The notes under the pieces: model-generated
Seen by the model: only the letters and a program-made list of their open reading frames with translations
Databases searched by the model: none
Told to the model about the DNA's origin: nothing
Made by a program: the position numbers and the translations under genes
Part shown: positions 40,107 to 48,486 of the stretch, piece by piece
Numbering within the stretch: the stretch's first letter is position 1
How the letters are laid out: each line of letters opens with the position of its first letter
From: Acidobacteriota bacterium
GTDB lineage: Bacteria; Acidobacteriota; Blastocatellia; Pyrinomonadales; Pyrinomonadaceae
Direction of reading: 5' to 3'
DNA: 64,000 nt
Assembly: GCA_023389035.1 (NCBI GenBank)
Contig: JAEWFC010000038.1
Span: 248,001 to 312,000 of the forward strand

Positions 40107-41648
40107 CTACGGACGTGTCGTGCAGAGGCTGTAGCTGCCGCTGCCGCTATATGAGTAGATCCGCCAGCGATAGTAGCCTGCGGTTCCGCTATACGATATG
40201 TTCTCGCTCGAGGTGGTTCCAAGCGAACTGCGGACCGTTGCCCAGGACGAGCCGTTCCATTTCTGCAGGTAGAGATCGAAATCAGTACCCGACGGGCCCG
40301 TTAGTGCACCGGTGTGCGTGCCGCTTACGGTGCTCTGGTAATAGGAGTTGTTCGGCTGATAGGCATTCGCTCCCGAACCGGAAAGAGTTCCGGTATAGTT
40401 TCCCCCGCTGCACGTCGGCGGAGGCGGTGGCGGTGGCGGTTCGCTGCCTCCGGTCAAAAGCGAATAAAGCAAAGCGTTCGGAGATCCGGTGCCGATGCTC
40501 GTAAGACGGCCGGTCGTCGCACTGTTGACGATCGCGTTGCGGACGGTCGCGTTCGATGCGGTCGGATTTCCCTGTAGATAAAGGGCTGCGACTCCCGCAA
40601 CATGTGGCGATGCCATCGAAGTTCCGCTGATGGTGCTGGTTGCCGTATTGCTCGTGTACCAGGCTGACGTGATCGATGATCCCGGTGCAAAGATATCGAG
40701 ACAGGAGCCATAGTTCGAGAACGACGAACGCGCGTCGGTGCTGGTCGTGGAGCCGACCGTGATGGCGGCCGATACGCGGGCCGGCGAATAGTTGCATGCG
40801 TTTGCGTTGTCGTTACCCGCGGCAACGACGTAGGTTACGCCGGCATTGATCGAGTTGTTGACCGCGGTGTCGAGTGCGGACGAAGCACCGCCGCCAAGGC
40901 TCATGTTGGCGACCGCGGGTTTAATGTGGTTAGCTCGAACCCAATCGACGCCGGCTATTACTCCGGAATTCGAGCCCGATCCCGAGCAGTTCAGCACGCG
41001 AACGGCGTAAAGCCTTACGGATTTTGCAACGCCGTATGTCGTGCCGCCTACAGTTCCCGCGACGTGCGTTCCATGGCCGTTGCAGTCATTCGAATTTTGG
41101 CCGTCACCGATCGCGTCGTAGCCTGCAAATGCACGCGACCCGAACTCAGCGTGAGTGCGGCGGATGCCTGTATCGATGATGTAGGCGTTTACACCACTGC
41201 CGGTAGGTGTGTAGTTGTAGGTGCTGTTCAGCGGGCGGTCACGCTGATCGATGCGGTCGAGGCCCCACGTAGCATTCGATTGGGTGGCATTGATCGATAC
41301 GATGCTGTCTTCCTCGACGAACTTCACGCGAGCGTCTTCGGCGAGCAGCGAAGCCTCTTTCTCGGTCATCTCCGCAACGAAACCATTTATCGCGTGCTTG
41401 TAAACCTGTTCGACCTTCGCTCCGTAAACGATAGCGAGTTCAGAGGCAACGGCTTCAGAGTCGGACTCTTCGCCAAGGGCACCTGCAGCCCAGTCTTCGA
41501 ACACGACGATGTATCGGTTAGGTATCTTGTTCTCGGATCTGCGGAACTTAGTATCCTGTTCCTGGCCTTCCACGGTGTTGGGTGTAAAGGTGGCGATCGA
41601 TAGACCGCAAAGGGCGATCGCAACCACGACTAGCAAAAGCTTTTTCAT
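40107..41648 (-). CDS. Secreted subtilisin-like (S8) serine protease with PPC-like C-terminal domain
   Basis: A 513-residue paralogue of the neighbouring protease. Signal peptide, I9 propeptide (RYIVVFEDWAAGALG ... INGFVAEMTEKEASLL), and S8 core with AYIIDTGIRRTH, DCNGHGTHVAGTVGG and GTSMASPHVAG are all intact. After a short Pro run (EPPPPPPPPT) comes a pre-peptidase C-terminal-like domain with paired cysteines (TCSGGNYTGTLSG ... TDFDLYLQKW ... SYSLCTTRP), in place of the FnIII-like domain of the first copy. PPC domains usually aid secretion or substrate binding and may be cut off. The ribosome site is GAGGAGAG. The spacer upstream to the rel gene (41649-41920) shows nothing else. Confidence 0.93.
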   Translation of the reverse strand: MKKLLLVVVAIALCGLSIATFTPNTVEGQEQDTKFRRSENKIPNRYIVVFEDWAAGALGEESDSEAVASELAIVYGAKVEQVYKHAINGFVAEMTEKEASLLAEDARVKFVEEDSIVSINATQSNATWGLDRIDQRDRPLNSTYNYTPTGSGVNAYIIDTGIRRTHAEFGSRAFAGYDAIGDGQNSNDCNGHGTHVAGTVGGTTYGVAKSVRLYAVRVLNCSGSGSNSGVIAGVDWVRANHIKPAVANMSLGGGASSALDTAVNNSINAGVTYVVAAGNDNANACNYSPARVSAAITVGSTTSTDARSSFSNYGSCLDIFAPGSSITSAWYTSNTATSTISGTSMASPHVAGVAALYLQGNPTASNATVRNAIVNSATTGRLTSIGTGSPNALLYSLLTGGSEPPPPPPPPTCSGGNYTGTLSGSGANAYQPNNSYYQSTVSGTHTGALTGPSGTDFDLYLQKWNGSSWATVRSSLGTTSSENISYSGTAGYYRWRIYSYSGSGSYSLCTTRP

Positions 41649-41920
41649 GCTTTGTTATTCTCTCCTCTTAAGATCCGCCCACCTTATCGGGGAGTGGCGG
41701 GATTTTTCGCACACCGAGATGCTCGGTGGGTTACGAAAGCGGGAATAAAGGAATAAACAAATAAAAACTGAAAAATAAGTGCAGCACGCATTCGAGAAGT
41801 ACAGGAGGTGCGGCCGCGAAAGAGCTAGTGGGTCACGAATTGAAAAGGAGTATATCAGAGGCTCGGGAAGCGTGTAAACAAAAAAGTTATAGGCGAGGGA
41901 AGAATTTCTTATGGTTTCAG

Positions 41921-44128
41921 TTAGGCGTTTACACGTTCGACCGCGATCACTCCGGGAACGTGGCCTACCGACGTGATCACGCGATCAAGATGCTTTTTAT
42001 CGAAGACCTCGACGGTAACCTCGATAAGCCCTTTATCATCACGAGATACGTTTGCCTTTGCATCGCGGATGCCGGTCTTGATCTCGGCGATGGCGTTAGT
42101 GATTCCCGCCAACATTCCGGTTCGGTTCTCGGTCGTGACCAAAATTCGGACGGAGTGGATCTCTTCCTTCTCGCTTTTGGCCCAATCGACCTCTACGATG
42201 CGGTCGCGGTTCACCATCAGCTGCTTAACGTTCTTGCAGCGTTTATTGTGAACGACTATTCCCTTACCGAGCGAGATGTATCCGACGATCTCTTCGCCGC
42301 GAAGCGGATTGCAGCAGCGGGCACGCGTTGTCAGAAGATTATCGACGCCCTTGACGACTATCGCGTCCTCGCCAAAGCCGATGAATTTCTTGACAGCCTT
42401 AACGCCGCTTGAGATGCGCGTCTCCTTTCGGGCCTCGGGGTCGAGCTCTGAAAACTTCTCGGGGCCGAGGAATTTCGCCAATACGTTTCGCGGCAGCGTT
42501 TTTCCGTAGCCAATAGAGGCGAGCAGATCGTCGGGCCGGCCAAGGCCGTATTCGTTCGCGATCCGCTTCATCTCTGTGTCGTTGTTGATCAGTTTCTTAG
42601 GAGCGACCCGGAAACGATCGGCTTCCTTTTCGAGGAGTTTGCGGCCCAGATCGATGGAATCGGCCCGCTGCTGTTCTGATATCCAGTGGCGGATGCGATT
42701 TCGGGCCTTGGCGGTGACGACGTAGTTTAGCCAGTCGCGCGAGGGCTTGGAATTTGACGTGGTCATGATCTCGACCACGTCGCCATTCTGGAGCTCCGAT
42801 TTCAGCGGAACGATGCGGCCGTTGATCTTTGCACCCGTGCAGGTATCACCGACCTCAGAATGGATCGCATACGCAAAATCGATCGGCGACGCTCCGCGAG
42901 GCAGCTGGATAACGCGGCCCATCGGTGTGAAAGTGTAAACATCCTTCGGAAACAGATCGAGCTTCAGCGATTCAAGGAAATCTTCCGAATCCTCGTTCGA
43001 CTCGGTCGTTTCCATTAACGGCAGGAGCAGTTTTTCGACCGTTTTGCGGAGCTCGTCAAGACTCGCGTCCTCTTCGGCCTGGCCGAGTTTCTTTTCCTTG
43101 TATTTCCAGTGGGCCGCAACGCCTTCCTCGGCAATGTGGTGCATCTCCTCGGTCCGGATCTGCACCTCGAAAGCCTGACCGCCATCGCCGATCACGGATG
43201 TATGCAGCGACTGATAAAGGTTGTCGCGAGGTATCGCGATCCAGTCCTTAAAACGCTCCGGCACGGGCGTCCATGTGTCATGGATCACGCTGAGCGTCAG
43301 GTAACAGTACTTTCGATCGTTCGGTGTGATGATGCGTGTAGCGATGAGATCGTAGACCTGTTCAATGGTGATCTTCTGCTTTTTGAGCTTTTTCCAGAGT
43401 GAGTACAGACGCTTTACGCGCCCCTGGATCGCAATGAACGGCACATCGCTTTCGCGAAGGCGGCGTTCAACGGTTGCGCGGATGTGCTCGAGCGTGGCTT
43501 CCAACTCAGGACGGCGAGTTTCGACCTCAGCTGAAAGGCGTCTGTATTCCTCGGGGTGAAGGTTCTGAAACGACAGGTCCTCGAGCTCGCTGCGGAATTT
43601 ACCCATACCAAGGCGATGGGCGATGGGTGCGTAAATATCGAGCGTTTCCTCGGAAATGCGTACACGCTTTTCCGGCTTGAGGAATTGCATCGTACGCATG
43701 TTGTGAAGACGGTCGGCAAGCTTTATCAGCACGACGCGCACGTCAGTCACCATCGCGAGAACCATCTTACGAACGTTTTCCGCCTGCTGTTTCTCTTTGG
43801 AAAGATTACTGATCTGAGCGATCTTTGTGAGGCCGTCAACAAGGAGTGTGACCTCGTCGCCGAAATACGTGCGGATCGTGTCCAGATCGACCAGCGTGTC
43901 TTCGACGACGTCGTGCAGCAGTCCGGTCGCGACGCTAACCTCGTCGAGCCGCATATCGGCAAGGATGTTTGCCACCTCCAGCGGATGTACAAGGTACGGC
44001 TCTCCCGACGCACGTTTCTGGCCCTTGTGATGCAGCGCCGAGAACATGTAGGCGCGACGGATGAGCTCGGTGTCCGAGTTGGGCCGATTGGTCTCGACCT
44101 TTTCGATGATGTCCTCGATCCGGATCAT
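41921..44128 (-). CDS. rel: Bifunctional (p)ppGpp synthetase/hydrolase
   Basis: The stringent-response enzyme. The HD hydrolase domain is intact (LLHDVVEDT, His72/Asp73), as is the synthetase domain (GRVKRLYSLWKKL, YDLIATRII, DWIAIPRDNLYQSLHTSV, EVQIRTEEMH). A TGS domain (about 395-455, VYTFTPMGRVIQLPRG) and a C-terminal ACT domain (about 660-735) complete the long RelA/SpoT form. With both motifs present it should make and break (p)ppGpp, controlled by ribosome and carrier signals through the C-terminal half. It is a single-gene unit; the spacer to the next operon holds a terminator. Confidence 0.95.
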   Translation of the reverse strand: MIRIEDIIEKVETNRPNSDTELIRRAYMFSALHHKGQKRASGEPYLVHPLEVANILADMRLDEVSVATGLLHDVVEDTLVDLDTIRTYFGDEVTLLVDGLTKIAQISNLSKEKQQAENVRKMVLAMVTDVRVVLIKLADRLHNMRTMQFLKPEKRVRISEETLDIYAPIAHRLGMGKFRSELEDLSFQNLHPEEYRRLSAEVETRRPELEATLEHIRATVERRLRESDVPFIAIQGRVKRLYSLWKKLKKQKITIEQVYDLIATRIITPNDRKYCYLTLSVIHDTWTPVPERFKDWIAIPRDNLYQSLHTSVIGDGGQAFEVQIRTEEMHHIAEEGVAAHWKYKEKKLGQAEEDASLDELRKTVEKLLLPLMETTESNEDSEDFLESLKLDLFPKDVYTFTPMGRVIQLPRGASPIDFAYAIHSEVGDTCTGAKINGRIVPLKSELQNGDVVEIMTTSNSKPSRDWLNYVVTAKARNRIRHWISEQQRADSIDLGRKLLEKEADRFRVAPKKLINNDTEMKRIANEYGLGRPDDLLASIGYGKTLPRNVLAKFLGPEKFSELDPEARKETRISSGVKAVKKFIGFGEDAIVVKGVDNLLTTRARCCNPLRGEEIVGYISLGKGIVVHNKRCKNVKQLMVNRDRIVEVDWAKSEKEEIHSVRILVTTENRTGMLAGITNAIAEIKTGIRDAKANVSRDDKGLIEVTVEVFDKKHLDRVITSVGHVPGVIAVERVNA

Positions 44129-44190
44129 GTGATCTCTGATGAAAGTATTTTACCGAATGAACCCCGCGCTCCGCTACGAATATCCGATGC

Positions 44191-44232
44191 TCAAAAGAAA
44201 AGTGGTGTCCGTTCACAAAGAACGGACACCAC
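44191..44232 (-). terminator. Terminator of the TonB/lipoprotein operon
   Basis: GTGGTGTCCGTTC (44202-44214) pairs perfectly with GAACGGACACCAC (44220-44232), followed on the minus strand by TTTTCTTTTG. Confidence 0.92.
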
Positions 44233-44266
44233 CGGTTTGTACCACTAACACCGGCCGCACGTTCGA

Positions 44267-45322
44267 TTACGGTGCAGGCTTAGCGTTGGCGTTCGCGTTT
44301 GCTTCGGCAGCTGCCTGAGCTGCAGCGATCCTGGCCTCTTTCTCGTCCTTAATGGCAGCAGCGACCTTTTTCAGCTCATCTGATTCGGCCTTTCGCTTTT
44401 CAGCTTCAGCCTTGATCGAAGCAAGGTTTGGATTAGCTTCCATCTCGGCAAGACGTGCTGCCTGCGAAGCGATGCTGGCCCGGTAAGAGCGAGCAGACTC
44501 AAAAGGCAAGATCGATTCGTCGAGGATCGCGAGCTGATCGTCGTTGAGCGATTTCAGGTCCACGGTCGCAGCGTTCTTCACCGTGTCGTCCTCAAGCTGG
44601 TACGCCTGATCGAAAAGCTTTTGTCCTTCGGCAACGCACTGCTGCAGCTTGGTGAGCTGAGCGGGGTCTGAGGGTTTTACGAATTCGAAAACGTCCTTAC
44701 CATCGCGCTTGACGGTCTTCTTAACAGCCTCGTTGTTCGTGATATCGTTCGCGCAGGTATTGTACTCAAGACCTAAGGAAACGATCGCACGCGCACGGGC
44801 CGTTCCCGGATACTGTTCGTCGGCCATTATGGTGCGCTGCCATTCTTTCCGTGCGTCGCCCTGGCCGAGGGCATCATAGAGACTTGAGATGGCACTTGCA
44901 GTGCTATTTACCGCAGATAGAGCCGAGAAATAACGCTTTTGAACCGCGTTGTCCGTCGAACCTGAACCGTATTCACTTTTAGAGGCAGCGTACTCACTCA
45001 AGACCTGCGGGATCGCCTTCTTGTATTCCTCGAGTGCCTGCTCGGCATACTGCGTCATTTGCCGGTTGCCGCTATAACGCTGGTGAAGCGTGCGGGCCAG
45101 GAAAAGCTGTGCTGTGCGGCCCTCAAGCGTTTCGCCTTCGGGGTCGCGGCCGGCAGCCCGGCGGAAAAGGTCCTCGGCAACGTCGAACCTGCGGTCCTTG
45201 TAAGCAGTAGAACCGTCAACCAGATTCTTTCTGGACATGATCCGGTTGTAATACGTGCAGTTCGTGGTGACCACGACCGTCATAGCGATCAGCACCAACA
45301 AACCTAAACGAGATGGTCTCAT
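44267..45322 (-). CDS. Lipoprotein with helical TPR-like repeats, last gene of TonB operon
   Basis: A 351-residue probable lipoprotein. The signal ends in a lipobox-like VVTTNCTYY. The body is helical with TPR-like pairs (AYKDRRFDVAEDLFRRAAGR, YAEQALEEYKKAIPQ), and the C-terminus is a charged coiled coil (AEKRKAESDELKKVAAAIKD) ending in an Ala/Asn/Lys/Pro tail. ATG 45322 has GGAG seven bases upstream, better than the ATG at 45334. It lies 66 bases after exbD and is probably co-transcribed. It may be an envelope adaptor of the TonB machine; no specific function is known to me. Confidence 0.75.
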   Translation of the reverse strand: MRPSRLGLLVLIAMTVVVTTNCTYYNRIMSRKNLVDGSTAYKDRRFDVAEDLFRRAAGRDPEGETLEGRTAQLFLARTLHQRYSGNRQMTQYAEQALEEYKKAIPQVLSEYAASKSEYGSGSTDNAVQKRYFSALSAVNSTASAISSLYDALGQGDARKEWQRTIMADEQYPGTARARAIVSLGLEYNTCANDITNNEAVKKTVKRDGKDVFEFVKPSDPAQLTKLQQCVAEGQKLFDQAYQLEDDTVKNAATVDLKSLNDDQLAILDESILPFESARSYRASIASQAARLAEMEANPNLASIKAEAEKRKAESDELKKVAAAIKDEKEARIAAAQAAAEANANANAKPAP

Positions 45323-45388
45323 TTTAGACTCCATAAAATTTCGGGGAAAGGGCCCGTAAGTCCAAATATTGCGAGCCGCCCCTTGGAT

Positions 45389-45868
45389 TTAATTAGCTGA
45401 AAGATCGTCGATCTGCAGGCCTATCGGTGTCGCACCGGCGACCTTGACCGCGTCGATGACCTTTACCACATCGCCGTAAAGAACGGATGTGGGCGATTTA
45501 ATGAAAAGTGTTTTTTCCGTCTGGTTCGTGACCGTGCTGCGAATGTTATCGCGATCGCGCTGGGCGAAGATCTCGCGAAGCCGGTTCGTCAAAGCCGTCG
45601 GGTCATCGATAGTTCCCTGCGGTTCATTGTTGAGCCCGAGAGCACGCGTCGCCGGATTGACCGTCACAACCAGGCTGAGCGGATTCGGCTCCACTACCTG
45701 ATTCGGCTGGTCCTTAGGTTCGGCAGGCACCTTTGCCTCGAACTTGCTCGGTTTGACCGGCGTGATGATCATGAAGATGATCAGCAGCACCAACAGAACG
45801 TCGATCAGCGGTGTCACGTTGATATTCGGCGTTGCTCCGTCCTTCGAGCCGCCACTTGACATTCCCAT
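45389..45868 (-). CDS. exbD: ExbD/TolR-type energy-transduction protein, copy 1
   Basis: A 159-residue inner-membrane protein with one N-terminal membrane helix (VTPLIDVLLVLLIIFMIITP) carrying the conserved Asp that carries protons, and a periplasmic domain (about 45-159). It partners with ExbB to energise TonB. The periplasmic part is longer than in copy 2, with an insert around TRALGLNNEPQGT. The ribosome site is AGGAG. It is the fourth gene of the operon. Confidence 0.93.
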   Translation of the reverse strand: MGMSSGGSKDGATPNINVTPLIDVLLVLLIIFMIITPVKPSKFEAKVPAEPKDQPNQVVEPNPLSLVVTVNPATRALGLNNEPQGTIDDPTALTNRLREIFAQRDRDNIRSTVTNQTEKTLFIKSPTSVLYGDVVKVIDAVKVAGATPIGLQIDDLSAN

Positions 45869-45891
45869 AGCTTATCTCCTAATCGCACTTA

Positions 45892-45915
45892 CGGCCCGGT
45901 GGATGTTCCGGGCCG
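45892..45915 (-). other. Intercistronic hairpin between the two exbD genes
   Basis: CGGCCCGG (45892-45899) and CCGGGCCG (45908-45915) form a perfect GC-rich stem with no T-run. It probably stabilises or processes the message rather than ends it. Confidence 0.5.
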
Positions 45916-45931
45916 CACGTGCTTATCTGCC

Positions 45932-46384
45932 CTAATTTTCCGCTGCAGCCTGCGGAACTGCTTTCTTCTTGTCGGCAACCAGTCCGATCTTGTCGATCTC
46001 CTGCTTCCGGATCACGTCGATCGCCCGGACGACCGTTCCGTATTCAACGTCGATACCGCTTTTGATGTAAACGATCTTTTCTTCGGCAGTCTTGTCCTTC
46101 ATCAGAGCGTTAATACGCTCGCCCAGTTCCTCGATCGGATATGGGTCTTTGCCGATGTAGAAATCGCTGTTGTTCGGTATCGAGATGACGACGGAAGTGT
46201 CCTTGGTGATCATCGCGTCCTCTTCAGGCGACGCAAGTTCTTTCGGGATGTTAACGGTCACGCCCTGTTGGAGCAGCGGTGTCACGATCATAAAAATGAT
46301 CAGCAGCACGAGCATGACGTCCACCATCGGCGTAACGTTAATGTCCGAGTTATATTCGTCGGTTCCCCCGATCTTTGCACCCAT
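45932..46384 (-). CDS. exbD: ExbD/TolR-type energy-transduction protein, copy 2
   Basis: A 150-residue protein of the same family, with the membrane helix VTPMVDVMLVLLIIFMIVTP including the proton-path Asp, and a periplasmic domain ending KIGLVADKK. It is shorter and cleaner than copy 1. Two ExbD genes behind one ExbB are common in Bacteroidetes and Acidobacteriota; the copies may make a mixed dimer. The ribosome site is GGAGG. It lies 39 bases after exbB. Confidence 0.94.
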   Translation of the reverse strand: MGAKIGGTDEYNSDINVTPMVDVMLVLLIIFMIVTPLLQQGVTVNIPKELASPEEDAMITKDTSVVISIPNNSDFYIGKDPYPIEELGERINALMKDKTAEEKIVYIKSGIDVEYGTVVRAIDVIRKQEIDKIGLVADKKKAVPQAAAEN

Positions 46385-46423
46385 GGCAATATTCCTCCGT
46401 GTTGAAAACTAACGGCGATCCAA

Positions 46424-47158
46424 CTATGCCTTCAGGTTCTTAGTACGCTGCTTGATGAAGTAATCGACCAATTCCGAAGCGGAATTTTCCATCTCTACGC
46501 CAAAGCTCGTGACCTTGTTGGTGAAATAGTTGAAGAGCCACACCGCCGGAACGGCCACGCCGATACCGAAAGCGGTAGCAACGAGAGCTTCAGCGATAGC
46601 GGCACCAACGGCACCGATACCAGCGTTCTCAGCCTGTGCAAGTGCGACGAATGCACCGATGATACCGACAACCGTCCCGAACAGTCCGACGAACGGAGCG
46701 GTCGAACCGACGGTTGCGAGGCCGGAAAGGCCGCGTTTGAGCTCAGCGGTCTTAACTGCGATAGCACGCTCGAGAGCACGCTTCGAAGCTTCCATTTCGT
46801 CGGCCGAGATGTCCGAATTGCCCTGGTGAGCGGCAAATTCCTTCAGGCCGGACGAGACGACCATCGCGAGATGCGAATCTTTGTGACGGTCGCTAATGCT
46901 GATAGCCTCATCGATGTTGCTGTTCTTAAGAGCTTGAGCAACTTTCGGGGCATACTGCCTCGACTGCTGTTTCGCCTTGTTATAGGTCAGCCAACGTTCG
47001 ATACCAACGGCGATGAGGTACACCGACTGGATCAGAAGAATGATGATCACGGCCCAGCCGGGGATCGTCAAGCTCTGGATGATATCGTAAAAGCTGAATG
47101 AAATTGGTCCCTGTGCGAACAGCAGGAATGAGCCCATCAGGCTAGCTAAAAAAGTCAT
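46424..47158 (-). CDS. exbB: ExbB/TolQ/MotA-type proton channel protein
   Basis: A 244-residue inner-membrane protein with three membrane helices (about 33-55, 145-170 and 185-210). The family core includes GLSGLATVGSTAPFVGLFGT and IGAVGAAIAEALVATAFGIG. With ExbD it forms the motor that powers TonB. The ribosome site is TTGGAGG. It sits after the TonB gene, with a hairpin in the 100-base gap. Confidence 0.94.
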   Translation of the reverse strand: MTFLASLMGSFLLFAQGPISFSFYDIIQSLTIPGWAVIIILLIQSVYLIAVGIERWLTYNKAKQQSRQYAPKVAQALKNSNIDEAISISDRHKDSHLAMVVSSGLKEFAAHQGNSDISADEMEASKRALERAIAVKTAELKRGLSGLATVGSTAPFVGLFGTVVGIIGAFVALAQAENAGIGAVGAAIAEALVATAFGIGVAVPAVWLFNYFTNKVTSFGVEMENSASELVDYFIKQRTKNLKA

Positions 47159-47206
47159 GGTTTTTCCTCCAAGAAAATCGAAAAATATTTAGTGCAGATT
47201 CTTTGG

Positions 47207-47240
47207 GGCAACGCCGCCCATGTCCGTAGGCGGCGTCGCC
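47207..47240 (-). other. Intercistronic hairpin between TonB and ExbB genes
   Basis: GGCAACGCCGCC (47207-47218) pairs with GGCGGCGTCGCC (47229-47240) but for one G-U pair. No T-run follows on the minus strand, so partial attenuation or message processing is more likely than full termination. Confidence 0.5.
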
Positions 47241-47261
47241 GTGCAATTTCAGGCTCGCGAA

Positions 47262-48089
47262 TTACGGAGCGACGAAATTGTATGTGATCACGCCAGTCAC
47301 TTTAACCGGCTGGCCTGACAATAGGGTCGGGCTAAACGTGGTGCCGCGGGCTGCTTGTGCGGCCGCTGCACGCAGCAGCGGATGTCCGCTGACCGCAGAT
47401 GCCGATATCACACGACCTGACTCGTCCACGGTCACCTGTACCGTCACCGTGCCTGACGCACGTACTGCGCGAGCTGCGGGCGGGTACGGCGGCGTAACTT
47501 TGTTACGGACCTTACCGTTAAGTACGCCACCGGAAATCGGCTTTGATGGCGGCGGCTTCGGTGGTGCCGGGGGCGGCGGCGGCGGTTTTGCACCACCACC
47601 TTCGGTGTTTCCACCAGCTCCGGCCAGACCTGAATCGCTGCCGGTGCCGGCGGTATTCACGGGTCCTTTATAGTCAGACGGAACAGCGTTCAACGCGTTC
47701 AAATTCTGTGAACCGACCTCGGTTCTAACTCCTTCCCGACGCGGCGGGATCTTGGAGGCTTCCGTAGCGACCTTATCCGGAACCTTCGGCGGCGGCTCGT
47801 TCATGTTAGCGATGATCTTTTCGCGAACGTCCACGTTAGGATCTTTCTGAGCGGCCTTTTCCGGCTCTGGCTCGGGCTCCGGTTCAGGGGCTTCTTCGAT
47901 GACAGGCGGTGCAACCAACGTCTCAAGCGAGAGATCGCCGCCGCCCACGCCGTACTCCTTGGCGAACAGGCTGTACATCCAGGCGCTGACCAAGATGGTC
48001 GACATGATCACCAAAGTCGTCAAAAGGTATCCGCCTCGCCGCGAGTCAACGTCGGCGTTGCTTTTCGATTCGACTAATTGATCTAACAT
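47262..48089 (-). CDS. tonB: TonB-like energy transducer
   Basis: A 275-residue protein that carries energy from ExbB/ExbD to outer-membrane receptors. One membrane helix (about 22-44) follows a short cytoplasmic start. A long Pro/Glu-rich periplasmic spacer (EEAPEPEPEPEPEKA, then PPPPPPAPPKPPPSKP) leads to the C-terminal TonB domain (about 195-275), which has the NKVTPPYPPAARAVRASGTV entry, VQVTVDESGRV, and a final TGVITYNFVAP. The ribosome site is GGGAGG. It is the first gene of the operon. No TonB-dependent receptor gene is in the window. Confidence 0.92.
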   Translation of the reverse strand: MLDQLVESKSNADVDSRRGGYLLTTLVIMSTILVSAWMYSLFAKEYGVGGGDLSLETLVAPPVIEEAPEPEPEPEPEKAAQKDPNVDVREKIIANMNEPPPKVPDKVATEASKIPPRREGVRTEVGSQNLNALNAVPSDYKGPVNTAGTGSDSGLAGAGGNTEGGGAKPPPPPPAPPKPPPSKPISGGVLNGKVRNKVTPPYPPAARAVRASGTVTVQVTVDESGRVISASAVSGHPLLRAAAAQAARGTTFSPTLLSGQPVKVTGVITYNFVAP

Positions 48090-48486
48090 TTTCTAATCCT
48101 CCCTTTCTTCCGGTGCCAAACTTGGGTCAAGGGCTACGAAACCTTTGCAAAATTGTGATGAAATCCACAGACCTGCCGTTGTAATTCACTTTCGGCAAGC
48201 GTGCGACTACATCAAAAGAGACTTAATTTACGTTAATTGAACCGTCGTTCATCAAGTGCGGGTTTGAACGGATTTTGCCGGCAATCCAGACAAAAATATC
48301 GTTTCCCTTTTTGATGAGAACAAAAACGGAGTAACGCAAATTCTATCGATTTAATTGACCAGCAACGAGAGAAGTCTAGTTTTTTGAAAACCGAAAGTCA
48401 AGGATAAGTGCATTAAATTTGCACGGTTATTGGATTTTATCCCTCACCTTCGCAGACCTCGATCTCGAACGCAATGCTGTGGCCGT
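48090..48486. other. Intergenic region upstream of the TonB operon
   Basis: About 400 bases between the TonB gene and secF, both on the minus strand. It is AT-rich and must contain the TonB operon promoter, but I see no pair of -35/-10 boxes with good spacing, and no clear hairpin or repeat. Confidence 0.5.

Noticed and set aside
41828..42412. 194-codon plus-strand open frame opposite the 3' end of the (p)ppGpp enzyme gene
   Set aside because: It lies mostly antisense to the ACT domain of the enzyme and has no protein-like motifs.
48090..48486. Long leader upstream of the TonB operon considered as a riboswitch
   Set aside because: No known aptamer motif (for example cobalamin box) was recognisable by eye on the minus strand.
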